In this document: positions 31,785-42,350 of the stretch, in pieces
Layout of the letters: the number at the start of each line of letters is the position of its first letter
How positions within the stretch are numbered: position 1 is the first letter of the stretch
DNA from: Dactylis glomerata
Lineage: Eukaryota > Streptophyta > Magnoliopsida > Poales > Poaceae
Reading direction: 5' to 3'
Assembly: GCA_007115705.1 (NCBI GenBank)
Contig: QXEO01001579.1
Span: 1,657,501 to 1,721,500, forward strand
Length of the DNA: 64,000 bases
Program-made: the position numbers and the translations under genes
The notes under the pieces: generated by a model
Database searches by the model: none
What the model was told of the DNA's origin: nothing
What the model saw: only the letters and a program-made list of their open reading frames with translations

Positions 31785-33515
31785 ATGAGCACGATGAGGG
31801 CGCAGCTCGCTCCGGCGCTGCTTCTCCTCCTCGTCCTCCTAGCTGCGGCGGCGCCGCTCGTGCCGGCGTTGACCCCTCAGGAAATCAGGGACAGGAAGAT
31901 AAATGGCGCCAACAAGATGTATATCATGAGTGCCGACCCTGACGCCTATGCCGGCGGGAAGAAACCAGCGCCGGAAAGCAAGGAGGAGGCCGCTAAGGAT
32001 GCTGTCCAGAAGATGAGCTATGTTATGGGTGCCGGCGTTGAGCCGAAACCCGAAGAAAGAAAGAGCGAAGAGAAGGTTCTAGAGGCCAAGGTCAACGCTG
32101 AAGTGAAAGCAATGAGGAAGGAAGCTGCCTACGATGATGCCGCCGCCGAGAAGAAAGCCAAGGAGTTCAAGAGCAAACCCAAAAACACGACCGACGACGC
32201 CGAGGATCAGGCCAAAGAGAAGAAATCTGAGAGTAAGCTGGACTACTCCAAGGAAGCCGATGGCGAGAAGAAGGAGAAGAAACCGAAGAACAAGGATGAC
32301 GACTACGAGGAGAAGAAATCTAAAAGTAAGAGCGAGGACGATGATGATGAGAAGAAAGAGAAGAAATCCAAAAGCAAAAGCGACGACGACGATGAGAAGA
32401 AAGAGAAGAAATCCAAGAGCAAAGAGGAGGACTCCACGGATGATACGGAGAAGAAATCCAAAAGCAAGAGCGGCGCGTACGAATTTCCAGGTACGGAAAA
32501 GAAATCCAAAGAAAAGAGCGAGCCTTCTGAAGATGCCGGCGAAAAGAAGAAATCCAAAAGCAAGAACAAGGAGGAAGATTTTGATGCAGTGCCCATGGAG
32601 ACCAAGGCCGACGAATTACCGGCGGCGGACACGCCCGACGGGTACGCGGCGCCGACGAAGAAAATACCTCCACGGTTGCCGGCAGCCGACACACCCGATG
32701 GCTACCAAGCACCGACGACGACGATGTCGGCGGCCGACACACCTGATGGCTATCTGCCGCCGAAGAAGACCGAGCCGAAGATGTCTGCGGCAGACACACC
32801 CGACGGCTACGCCGCGCCGACAACGATGTCAGCTGCCGACACACCCGACGGCTACGTCACACCAAGCAAGGCTCAGCCGGCGATGTCGGCGGCTGACACA
32901 TCCGACGGCTACGTCCCGGCGACCGACTCACCCGATGGCAACGTTCCGGCGTCCGACTCGCCCGACGGCTACGCCGTGCCGTCGAAAAAGCCCAAGTTGA
33001 GCGTGCGGTCCTTCGAGGAGATGGTGCCGCGGCCGGTGCTGGACATGCTGAGCCCTGTGGTGAAGTCCCTATGCGCCAAGACGAGATTCCCGTACACGTG
33101 CGAGACGTCGATCGCGAAGCTGCCGGAGACGACCGTTGTGCCGGCGCGGCAGAAGGACGGCCTGGGCGTGCTGAACCTCGCCGTGGACGCCGTGCGCGCC
33201 AAGATCAGGGAGGCGACGAACGCGGCCAAGGAACTGGCCACGGACCCAAGCACGGACAAGATCTCCAAGAGCGCCATCAGCGACTGCATCCAGCTCTACG
33301 ACGACATAAACACCAGCTACGACACGGGGCTGGCGGCGCTGAAGCGCGGCGACAAGTCGACGGCGACCACCGCGTTCGACGCGGCGCGGACCTACGTGGA
33401 CACCTGCGATAACGGCTTCCTCGACCGCCCGGCGATCAAGCCCGTCATTGCTGACCAGGAGAAGATCCTCGCGGAGCTCTCCAGCAACGTCCTCGCCATC
33501 AACAAATACATGTAA
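31785..33515 (+). CDS. Secreted repeat protein with C-terminal PMEI (pectin methylesterase/invertase inhibitor) domain
   Basis: Single-exon frame of 576 aa. Residues 1 to about 29 are a signal peptide (MSTMRAQLAPALLLLL...VPAL). A charged region (about 60-265) is rich in EKKSKSK and poly-Asp stretches. A repeat region (about 280-400) has eight TPDGY/SPDGY-type units followed by short x-x-P segments. Residues about 407-576 form a PMEI domain with four Cys (430, 439, 501, 541), spaced as in the family (C-x8-C, and a second pair 40 apart). Typical PMEI proteins are about 150-200 aa, so the 400-aa extension is unusual. The domain normally inhibits pectin methylesterases or invertases in the apoplast; which applies here cannot be told. 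The ATG at 31785 follows a TATA-like motif; earlier in-frame ATGs lie upstream of it. Paralogue of the gene at 17123, which lacks the domain. Confidence 0.8.
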   Translation: MSTMRAQLAPALLLLLVLLAAAAPLVPALTPQEIRDRKINGANKMYIMSADPDAYAGGKKPAPESKEEAAKDAVQKMSYVMGAGVEPKPEERKSEEKVLEAKVNAEVKAMRKEAAYDDAAAEKKAKEFKSKPKNTTDDAEDQAKEKKSESKLDYSKEADGEKKEKKPKNKDDDYEEKKSKSKSEDDDDEKKEKKSKSKSDDDDEKKEKKSKSKEEDSTDDTEKKSKSKSGAYEFPGTEKKSKEKSEPSEDAGEKKKSKSKNKEEDFDAVPMETKADELPAADTPDGYAAPTKKIPPRLPAADTPDGYQAPTTTMSAADTPDGYLPPKKTEPKMSAADTPDGYAAPTTMSAADTPDGYVTPSKAQPAMSAADTSDGYVPATDSPDGNVPASDSPDGYAVPSKKPKLSVRSFEEMVPRPVLDMLSPVVKSLCAKTRFPYTCETSIAKLPETTVVPARQKDGLGVLNLAVDAVRAKIREATNAAKELATDPSTDKISKSAISDCIQLYDDINTSYDTGLAALKRGDKSTATTAFDAARTYVDTCDNGFLDRPAIKPVIADQEKILAELSSNVLAINKYM

Positions 33516-33949
33516 GTGACTAGAGGTGGACCTTGCCATTCCTTCAGGGAAAGGAATTTGTAAGAAGCCTTCGACCGATCGCCAAAACATATATATTGAC
33601 TTGTTGTATACCAAACTAATCTTAAAGAGTCTTGCGTGCAAACTGTACTACTATGTATATACGTATTTCACTATTTTATTTGGTTGTGTGTGTTTTGATG
33701 TACTAATACTAACACTAATTGACCTCTTGTTACACTTCTTGCTTTTTCTTCTTCGTGATTCCAACTAGTATCTCGGGCATCAAGCCTTTAATTTGTGAGG
33801 ATTTGGTGGACGAAGAAAGTTTAAGTTGTGAGGATCACACAAAACTATGGTTCAAAGTGTGAAGATGGTTCGTTCTCACAAAAGGAAATCATGCATATGA
33901 CAAGAATAATGTGCGAAGAAGCACACAAATTAAAATTAAAAAGAATCTT
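33516..33949. other. 3' flank of the PMEI gene, no further gene seen
   Basis: AT-rich probable 3' UTR and spacer. No recognisable motif or repeat beyond it until LINE similarity begins near 33950. Confidence 0.5.
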
Positions 33950-35969
33950 ACATAATGTTAGGACTTGGAGGTATGGCCTAGAATAGCAAGGGTTTCAAAG
34001 ACCTAGAGGGTTTTAAGACCCAGAAATCATCTTTTTGTTCAAGAGTCGATAAGGTAATATCGCTTCGATTTTCTTTCTTTATAGGAAACCGAAAGGTCTA
34101 ATTTTACGGTTCCTTTTTTGAAGCATCCTGCAGCTGGAAAAGATTTTGTGTGGTTTTGCCTAAGGCCACCACATGGGCGGTCAGGAGGCATTTTGGTTGG
34201 TATAAATACAACAACTCTCCAAGTAAGAAATGTTGACACTCGAAGCTATTGTGTCAAATTGCACATAATAAATAAAATTGATGGTTTCGAATGGGTTTTT
34301 GTGCCGGTGTATGGAGCCGCACATGACTCACATAAGCATGAGTTTTTTATCAGAGCTTGTACAAGTATGTGAAAAGGAACTACTCCCTATGTTGTTAGGA
34401 GGATATTTCAATATACTACATAAACAGGAAGAAAAATAATGATAATTTTAATCCTCGATGACCGTTTGTGTTTAGTGCCATCATTGAGAGTTAGGATTTT
34501 AGAGAAATTGTTCTCTTTGGTCGGCAGTTCAATTGGGCCAACCAAAGGGAAAATCCAACTTATGAAAAATAGAACCGTGTTATCGCAAGTGTGGAATGGG
34601 AACATATATTTCTCTTTAGTTTTGGTGTGGGGTTTAACTCGATCAGGTTCTGACCATACACCACTACTAATTGACTCAGGAAATCAGGCCCACTTAGATA
34701 ATAAGGTATGTTTCTCTTTTAAATTATCCTGATTGCGTCAGGATGGTTTTTATGTGATGGTGGCTACCAAGTCGAGAGTAGTATAAGTTGGTGATACCCC
34801 AACTAACGATAGAAAAACAAAATAAGACACTTGCGCCACTTCCTTAAAAGGTGGGCGAAAAATATGAGTGTGAAATACAAAAAAGAGAGAAAAATTGTTA
34901 TCCATTATTTATGTTTTGGATGTGAAGGCTGAAATGTATCCCCGTTGTAATTCCGAGAAAGAACAATTGAGAAATGCAAATGAACAAATGAATAAACCTT
35001 GCCATGATGAAGAGACCAAATGGGCTCAACGGGATAAAGTAAAACACATTTAGGAAGGAGGGAACAATATTATATATTTTCACCTCATTTCAAATGAAAA
35101 AATTCGAAAGAAGAAGATTTTCAATTAGAATAGGAGGAATGAACAATAGTGGGCAAAGAAAATCGTATAGTCTATGTTACAAAATTCTATAAAAAGTTAT
35201 TTAGGGACCCTGAATTAAATTGTTTCTCTTTGATGGAGGAACATGCTGAGGATTTGTCATAGTTGTCCATAGAGAAAAATGTTCTTCTAATAGCCGATTT
35301 CACTGAGAAAAAGTACTTGAGGCTATTTCTCAGATGGAGAAAAATAAAGCCCCTAGACCTGACGGTTTTCTAGCAGAATTCTACAAATAATTTTGGGATG
35401 TCATTAAATTTTGCTTAATGGCATTGTTTGAAAATTTACAAACAGGAGAACTACCATTGTATAAGTTGAATTTCGTAGTACTTACTCTACTTCCCAAAAA
35501 AGAGGATGTGGTTCAAATACAACAATATAGACCAATTTTCCTTCTCAACCTTAGTTTTAAAATTTTCACAAAGGTGGCAACTAATAGCATTACGAATCTG
35601 GCCCATAAGGTGATTAGGCCAACGCAAACCGTGTTCATGCCGGGTAGACATAACCTTGAAGGAGTGGTTGTTCTACACGAGAATATTGAGATTTATCGGA
35701 AAAGGCTTGATGGTATCCTTTTCAAAATTGATTTTAAGAAGGCAAATGATACAATAAATGGCCTTTTATGCTGCAAGTCCTTTCGCATGAAGGGTTTTGA
35801 CCCTAAATGGATCCTTTGTCTTCAATGCTCTTTCATATTATTACAAATATGTTGGCTATTCTTATTGCATGTGCCAATGAGGATGGTTAAGTTGGGGCCT
35901 CAAACCTCATTTGGTAGAGTATGAGTCTCAATATTACAATACAAGTTTTATATATGGCATTTTTTGGAA

Positions 35970-36380
35970 CCATTCATCCACCTCGATGGTAGTAAAATAG
36001 ACGGTACAGAAATTTTGTACCTAATGGTACCAAAATTGTGGGGATGATACCAAAATTATGTGGGACCGGTACCAAATTACTGATTTATTTAATTTAAAAA
36101 GGGTACTTTGCGGATGACCTCGATAATCTCTGATACGGCTCTCTCTCTCTCTAATTTTGAAAAAATAGTGTCCCAAATTTGGCGTATTTCCCTACCCACT
36201 TCCCGCCGACAGTACCAGCATGTCGCGGACACCATCGCCAGTCTTTCCCTCCCCCATGTGCCTGCCAACAACGAGTTGGAGCTCGCTCGCCCTTCTTCTT
36301 ATCTTGCTGCAGATGTAGCAACATTGAAAATGGCGGTGACCACATCAGGCACCTGGGTGCTTCAGTGCTACTAGCGATGA
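35970..36380. other. Insertion of unknown type in the LINE
   Basis: LINE similarity stops near 35970 and resumes near 36380. The intervening 400 bp has repeated GGTACCAAAAT-like words and a CT dinucleotide run (about 36130-36150). No clear terminal repeats were found. Confidence 0.4.
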
Positions 36381-36994
36381 CAAATAATAAATATGAAGTT
36401 AATTCTCTACATCTTTGAATAATTGTCTGGTTTAAAAACTAACTTCCATAAAAGTGTTTTTTTTCTGTTTTGATAAGGCATATGATATGGAACAACAAAA
36501 TACAAACAATTTTTTAGGTTGTTAGTCTGGTTCCTTACCTTTTTGATACCTTGGTGTACTAATCCATCATAGGAAACTGCTAAATTCTGGATGGAATCCA
36601 GTGGAGAATTGTTTTGTGCCTAAGTTAGGCTGTTGGCAAAGCAAACTTATCTACTAGGTTTATCATCTTGTTTTGGCCAATTTAGTTTGTATTAGTTTTC
36701 CAATGTGTATGCTTTCATTTCTCGAAATATCTATTGGGTAAGAAAGCGGATGGATTTTCTTTTGGTCAATTTTTTTTGGAGAAGTGATGATACTAACAAA
36801 AAATATAGACTTACAAAGTAGAATATTATATGTCGCATGAAGTACCAAGGAGCGCTTGGTATTGAGGTGCTCTAACTAAAAAATAAATACCTGCTTAGTA
36901 AATGGTTGTTCAAATTACTTTCGCAAGAGGGTATGTGGCAACATCTGCTGCATAATAAGTACCTTACACAATAAAACCTCATCGCAAGTGGAGG

Positions 36995-38434
36995 CACTAG
37001 TAGAAAAAGAGGTATTAGCACCGGTTTGCAACCTCCATTTGCACCGGTTTTGCAACCGGTGCAAAGCATCCGGCACTAAAGCCCTATCCTTTAGCACCGG
37101 TTGTATTACGAACCGGTGCTAAAGGGGTTCCACGTGGCGCATGCAGCTGGAGGACCCTTTAGTACCGGTTTGAGACACGAACCGGTGCTAAAGGTCCAGA
37201 CGAATTTCTGGTATAAATTTTGAAAAAAAATTGAATTTATTTTTTGGTATTTCTCAATTTTTGGATATTTGAATTGTTTGACAGTTTCCACCCTAATCTT
37301 CTCTAATCACCCCTATTCTCTCTAATCACTCTTATTCTCAGGTCAAAGTATATACTCGTGGTCCCAATTCCCGGTCGGTCACCCATCCTCACACTGCTCC
37401 ACTCTTAGCACGCTTAACTTCTCCATTCTTTCCCTACTAGCTTCCAAGACTGCGCTCGCGACTTCTTGATAATACTATGCTATAAATTATATTAACCCAT
37501 ACACTTTGATAACATATGATTTTACTTTTTTGAATTCCAAATAATTTTAAAAATAAGCAACAATGATTACTTATTAATAAGCATCAATGATTTCCAAATA
37601 ATCATTGTGCATAATTTAATTATTAATTTTAAAACTTAAAATATTCAAAAAAAATCAAAAAACTTAAAAACTTAAAAAATCCAAAATAATATAAAAACTT
37701 CAAAATAACTAAAAAGTAGAAGAAATAATAAAAGAAATTCAAAAAATCAATTTTTTATTTTTTTTGACAAAATCTAAAATTTTCATGCTTTTATATTTCC
37801 CTTTGGAATTTTGAGAAACAAGAATTTGTGCGAACGGTCTATGGCTGTTGAAATCGGATGTAACTTTTTCCGGAGATAGTTTTTCATATATTATATGTTT
37901 TTTCGAGTCTGTATGCAAAAGTTATTGCCGATTTAATTTGGAACAACCTTTTTTTGCAAAAAATATCAAAATTAAAAATTTCAAATTTTCCATAAAAGTT
38001 GGTTGCGTGAGGTACATGCATGTCAAAGGATTTTGAAATTTGAAGGTTTATCATTTTCATTTATTTTTTTAGACGTTTTTTCTGCGCGGGGATAGGCATG
38101 AAAGGAAAAAAAAAAGGTGTCAACCCTTTAGCACCGGTTCACCGGTGCTAAAGGTCACTACCTTTTAGCACCGGTTTGAGCCACGAACCGGTGCAAAAGG
38201 GGGGACCTTTAGCACCGGTTTGAGCCACAAACCGGTGCTAAAGGGTTAGCGCCTGCATGCAACCCCTTTAGTACCGGTTTGTGGCCCAAACCGGTGCTAA
38301 AGGTCTCTTACGAACCGGTGCTAATGCCCTGGCCTTATAAACCGGTGCTAATGCACCCTTTAGTCTGGGTTCGTAATACAACCGGTGCTAAAGCTCCGGG
38401 CAACTCCAAACGAAAGCCCTTTTTTCTACTAGTG
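36995..38434. mobile_element. Non-autonomous CACTA element with 3-bp target duplication
   Basis: The ends are CACTAGTAGAAAAAG and CTTTTTTCTACTAGTG, flanked by AGG on both sides (36992-36994, 38435-38437). CACTA termini plus a 3-bp duplication define CACTA (En/Spm) elements. Both subterminal regions carry many copies of ACCGGTGCTAAAG in both orientations, which would bind transposase. The 1.44-kb unit has no transposase gene. It interrupts the LINE; LINE similarity continues on both sides. Confidence 0.92.
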
Positions 38435-39454
38435 AGGCCAAATCCATGGATTCACCCTTTTGGAAAAGCCTCAAGAGGGTTAAAGATGAGTTCTTCCACC
38501 AAAGATCTATCAAAATTGGTGATGGAACCAGTGTCCGGTTTTGGAAGGATATTTGGTTTGGTGATACACCTTTGGCACTTCAATATTCATCATTATTTAA
38601 CATTGTGCAACGGAAAAATATCTTAGTTTCTACTGTCTTTGCGCAAACTCCGTTGAACATTATATTTTGAAGAGGGTTAACTGGCAGTAAGTTTTACAAG
38701 TGTTACATTGTGTAAGAAATTAATGACGGTATAACTTTCTAATAATATGGACATATTAATCTAGAATCTTGTGTCCAATAGTTTATGTACTGCAAAGTCG
38801 ATGTACTTAGATCTAATGAATGGTCATACAAGATTCTTATGTAAGTACCTATAGAAACCAAAAATTCATCTTCAGATTAAAATCTTTATGTGGTTCCTTA
38901 ATAATAAAGTCATGTTAATGAAATATAGTGTTGCCAAAAGGAATTGGAATGAGTGCCGAAAGTGTTGCTTATGTGACTCAATGAAAATGGTACAACACCT
39001 ATTTATCTCTTGTTCTTTTGGTATGATTATTTGGGAATGATTCATTTTACATATAATATACCCCCTCGACAAGTATTACCAATATGTTTGGTAATTTTTT
39101 GTGGGGTTGACAAAACGTCTAAGGATAGGATACGTATGGGCGTTTTTGCCTTATGTTGGTCCATTTGCATGTGCAGATGTAACTCTGTTTTTTAACAAGC
39201 GGACGGATATAATTTTTTACAGGTTATTTAACTAGCTGCGCACTAGATCAATCTATGGTTCTACCTACACTAGGCTGATCAGCGCAAACCTATGGTTTCT
39301 AGATGCAATGTGACAGTCGCACATGATATTTTTTTTAGGATGGCGGCACATCAGTAGACTTCAAAATGGATAACTTTATGTTGCTTTTCATTTTCTATAG
39401 TTGATACATATCTTAACTCTCTCGCTGATTTGTGATTGTAATACATTTAATCTT

Positions 39455-39940
39455 CTAAATGATGCAATAAATGGTTGTGTGCACATCTCTTAATGCAGAG
39501 ACCGGGTCTACGCTTCCCATTGGAAATATCCAACAAAAATGCTTGAGTAAAACAAATTCTCTAGGCAATCCTTTTTTAAAGGTTTCACAAAGAGCATTAG
39601 ACATTATCAAATATAAATTAGGATCTTTATCCTTTTCTCCTGAAAAGACATATTCCTTCACTTGGCGGATTAACTCAATATCAATATTTTATTCATTAGC
39701 AAAAACTTTGAGAATAACTATAAGAGCTTTGATAACGTGCTTAGATGGTGCACCATACTCCCTCAAAGTCTTATCAAGCTTCGTTGTGATAGTCATCATT
39801 GCCATCAGAGGGTTCAAGTCGACAGTCTTTGACTTCTTAAAATTTCCTAGGAATTCCAGACATCTTTCATCTGGTACACGTTCAGCTCCCGATAATGCTG
39901 CTAGAAAATGGCTTGATAGTTGATGACTACAAGAACACAA
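39455..39940 (-). pseudogene. Unidentified minus-strand reading frame with one in-frame stop
   Basis: A minus-strand frame of about 160 codons is interrupted only by TAA at 39689-39691. It has well-mixed composition (VPDERCLEFLGNFKKSK, HVIKALIVILKVFANE, then EYVFSGEKDKDPNLYL and CETFKKGLPREFVLLKHF) and looks like real protein rather than chance. I do not recognise the family. Its lower end overlaps the LINE 3' tail, so the LINE may have inserted into it. It could be a host gene fragment or an ORF of another transposon. Confidence 0.4.
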
Positions 39941-39948
39941 GTTGTATG

Positions 39949-42296
39949 TGAAAGAGCATGTGCCCCATGTGTGGTTTTGGTAATTAATGAGAATCCCTAT
40001 GGACTAATGTTTGCATTGAGTTATATTTGTAGGACTTGTCCATAGACAATGTTTGAGCCATATGTTGGCTTCAAGGTTGTAATAAGAAGATTATTCTATG
40101 ACTAAGGTGTTATTCATGGAGTGATTCGAAGTTTGATCAACACATTTAGAAGTCATTGAAGTGAATGCAAAGTTGATCAAGCCAACATGTGAAGAATGAA
40201 TTCAAGTTTGATCAACACATTTAGAAGTCACTAAAGCTAATGCAAAGTTGATCAAGCCAATGTTTGAAGAATGAAGTCATGTTTGATCAACACATTTAGA
40301 AGACTATGAAGTGCAAGTTCAATATGATCCATCTCGGAAGATATCATTGAATTGAAGCTTGCAATGGATTAATGAAGGTTGAGCTAAGCGAGGCTCTCCT
40401 ATCATGGGGTATGGGGGAGTATTTAGAGAATTCTTCATCGAGCATGTGCTAGCAAGAACGATCAAGAAAGGCATTCCTACTTGAGAGAGTCAAGATCGTC
40501 GTCATCTAGCTCAAGTGGAATGCTCAAGGCAAAGGTATGATCTTGATAGAGTTTCTTTCTTACCGGTCTCATGTTGTTAGTGTGGAGACCGGGTTATAGG
40601 TTAGGTAGCCATACTATCAAGAGGGGCTCTCGAGTGAGTAACTTACCGTATCATTCAGAGATAGCTCAAACCTTTGCATACTTGGCATCATCTTTCTTGG
40701 TTCTTATTTGGCTCTTATCCTTGTGAGGTTCTAGAGCTTGTGGTTAGTCTCATGACAAGCTCTACTTCATCGAAAACGGATTTTCTATGGAGAACTTATT
40801 GCATTTTCGTTGGTTGGAGAATTTACCGGTTCCTCATATAGAGAGGTTTCTCACTTCTAATTTCTTAGTAAATTCTCTCTTTGTAGTTATCAGTACTTCC
40901 ACTTTTTGTGAGGTTCTCCTTGTTGTTAGCTTTCCTTGAAAAAATTATTTGAGTTTTACTGTCCCAGGGTAGAGGCTCATTTCGGCGGTGGAACCAGCCC
41001 TGCCGGTTTCCAAGCCAAACCATCTGGCGGTGCACCAAACCACGTACCAGAATAGCAGTTCAGCGCACGGCCAAATCATTCGGCGGTCGCCAAGAATTTC
41101 GGCCTACAGTCCAGTCCCGCCGGACCTGGCGCCAAACGATCCGGCCCATAGTCCGGTCCCGCCAGACCTAGCGCCAAACCGTCCGGCCTCCAGTTCGGTC
41201 CCGTGGAACTTATCGCCGAAATCCCATTCGAGCATCTTCCGACGGCCAGATTTCCACCCACCTATAAATACCCCTTCTTCCTCCTTGAGGCATACACGAT
41301 TTGGATTTTTCTCTCCTCCATTGTTGACTTTGAAAGCTTGCCCTCCCTCCTCCATTCTTCCCATGCTTCTTGGATCTTTTTGAGGGAAAAGAGAGAGAAG
41401 ATCTAGATCTACATTTCCACCAATCACTTTCTCCTCTCTGTGAGGGAAACCTATTGGATCTAGATCTTGGAGTTCTTTGTGATTTCCTCCTTTGTTTTTC
41501 CTCCCATATCTCTCCATAGCATTAGTTGCTTTGATAGGATTTGAGTGTGAAGGAATTGAGCACTTGTGCTCTTGCCATTGCATCGGTTTCATTAGTTTGA
41601 GTTCTCCTTGGAGATTTCGTGGAAGTGAAAGCAAGAAGATTATTTCTTCTTGGGTTCTTGGAACCCTAGATGGCTTAGTGGATTTCTTGGGAGCTCCAAT
41701 TAGGTTGTGGAGATCTTTCCAAGCTTTGTGGTGCCTCTGTGGCGATTATTGGGAGCCTCCAATTGAGTTATGGAGTGTGCCCCAATCTTAGTGGCTTTGT
41801 GATTTTGGGAGCCTCCAATTAAGTTGTGGAGTTTCCCAAGCTTTGTGTGGGTTTGGTGACTGCCCTCAAGGGTCCCATAGTAGATCAGGTCTTCCATCTT
41901 GGTGGGAGGGCTCGAGGAGATTACGGTGAGCCTCCGTGGCATTTGGGGAGCCTTGTGTCTCCACACCGCTCCAATAGAGATTAGCACCCGCAAGGGTGTA
42001 AACTTCAGGATACATTGTTGTCTCCGCATCCCTTGGTTATCTCTATACCCGAGCTCCTTTACTTATGCCATTTACCTTTTGATAGCCACCGTGCATGAAG
42101 TCATATATATCTTGCTATCACATGGTTGCTTATCTTGTTTAGCATAAGTTGTTGGTGCACATAGGTGAGCCTAGTCTTTCTAGGTTTTGTATGCTTGGCA
42201 AATTAAACGTTAGTTTTATTCCACATTTGTCAAGCCACTCATAAAAGTTTTAAATCACCTATTCACCCTCCTCTAGGCGACATCCGTGTCCTTTTA
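39949..42296 (+). repeat. 5' LTR of the SIRE-type copia element (borders approximate)
   Basis: Begins near TGAAAGAGCATGTGCCCC and ends just before the primer-binding site, with the typical GGCGACATCCGTGTCC end. It contains a 75-bp tandem repeat (copies start at 40132, 40207 and 40282, each with TTTGATCAACACATTTAGAAG) and a 42-bp tandem repeat (copies start at 41101, 41143 and 41185, with AGTCCGGTCCCGCC). Only one LTR is present, so borders cannot be checked by comparison. Confidence 0.6.
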
Positions 42297-42350
42297 ATTG
42301 GTATCATGGCAAGGTCTCTCATTTTAGGCTTCACCGCCTTGAGAGCAAAG

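Larger units (their letters stand above)
33950..39530 (+). mobile_element. Decayed LINE (non-LTR retrotransposon), interrupted by a CACTA element and a 400-bp insertion
   Basis: Fragments of ORF2 appear in order on the plus strand, in all three frames with many stops. Endonuclease: GKDFVWFCLRPPHGRSGGI and SDHTPLLIDSG, 34.1-34.7 kb. Reverse transcriptase: VVLTLLPKKEDVVQIQQYRPI, MPGRHNLEGVVVLHE and FKIDFKKA, 35.4-35.9 kb. The RT-adjacent region is at 36.42-36.96 kb. The downstream SIKIGDGTSVRFWKDIWFGD block is at 38.47-38.65 kb, and a zinc-binding region with CRKCCLCDSMKMVQHL is near 38.95 kb. The 3' end near 39.5 kb has the ATGCAGAGACCGGGT-type end of plant LINEs. Old and non-functional. Confidence 0.8.

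Noticed and set aside
36995..38434. ACCGGT direct and inverted repeats considered as a CRISPR-like or satellite array
   Set aside because: Spacing is irregular, orientation mixed, and CACTA termini with target duplication explain them.
41104..41634. 176-codon minus-strand frame with G-L-W-A-G-S-F-G-A-R-S-G-G repeats
   Set aside because: It is produced by the 42-bp tandem repeat in the SIRE-type LTR, whose period is a multiple of three.
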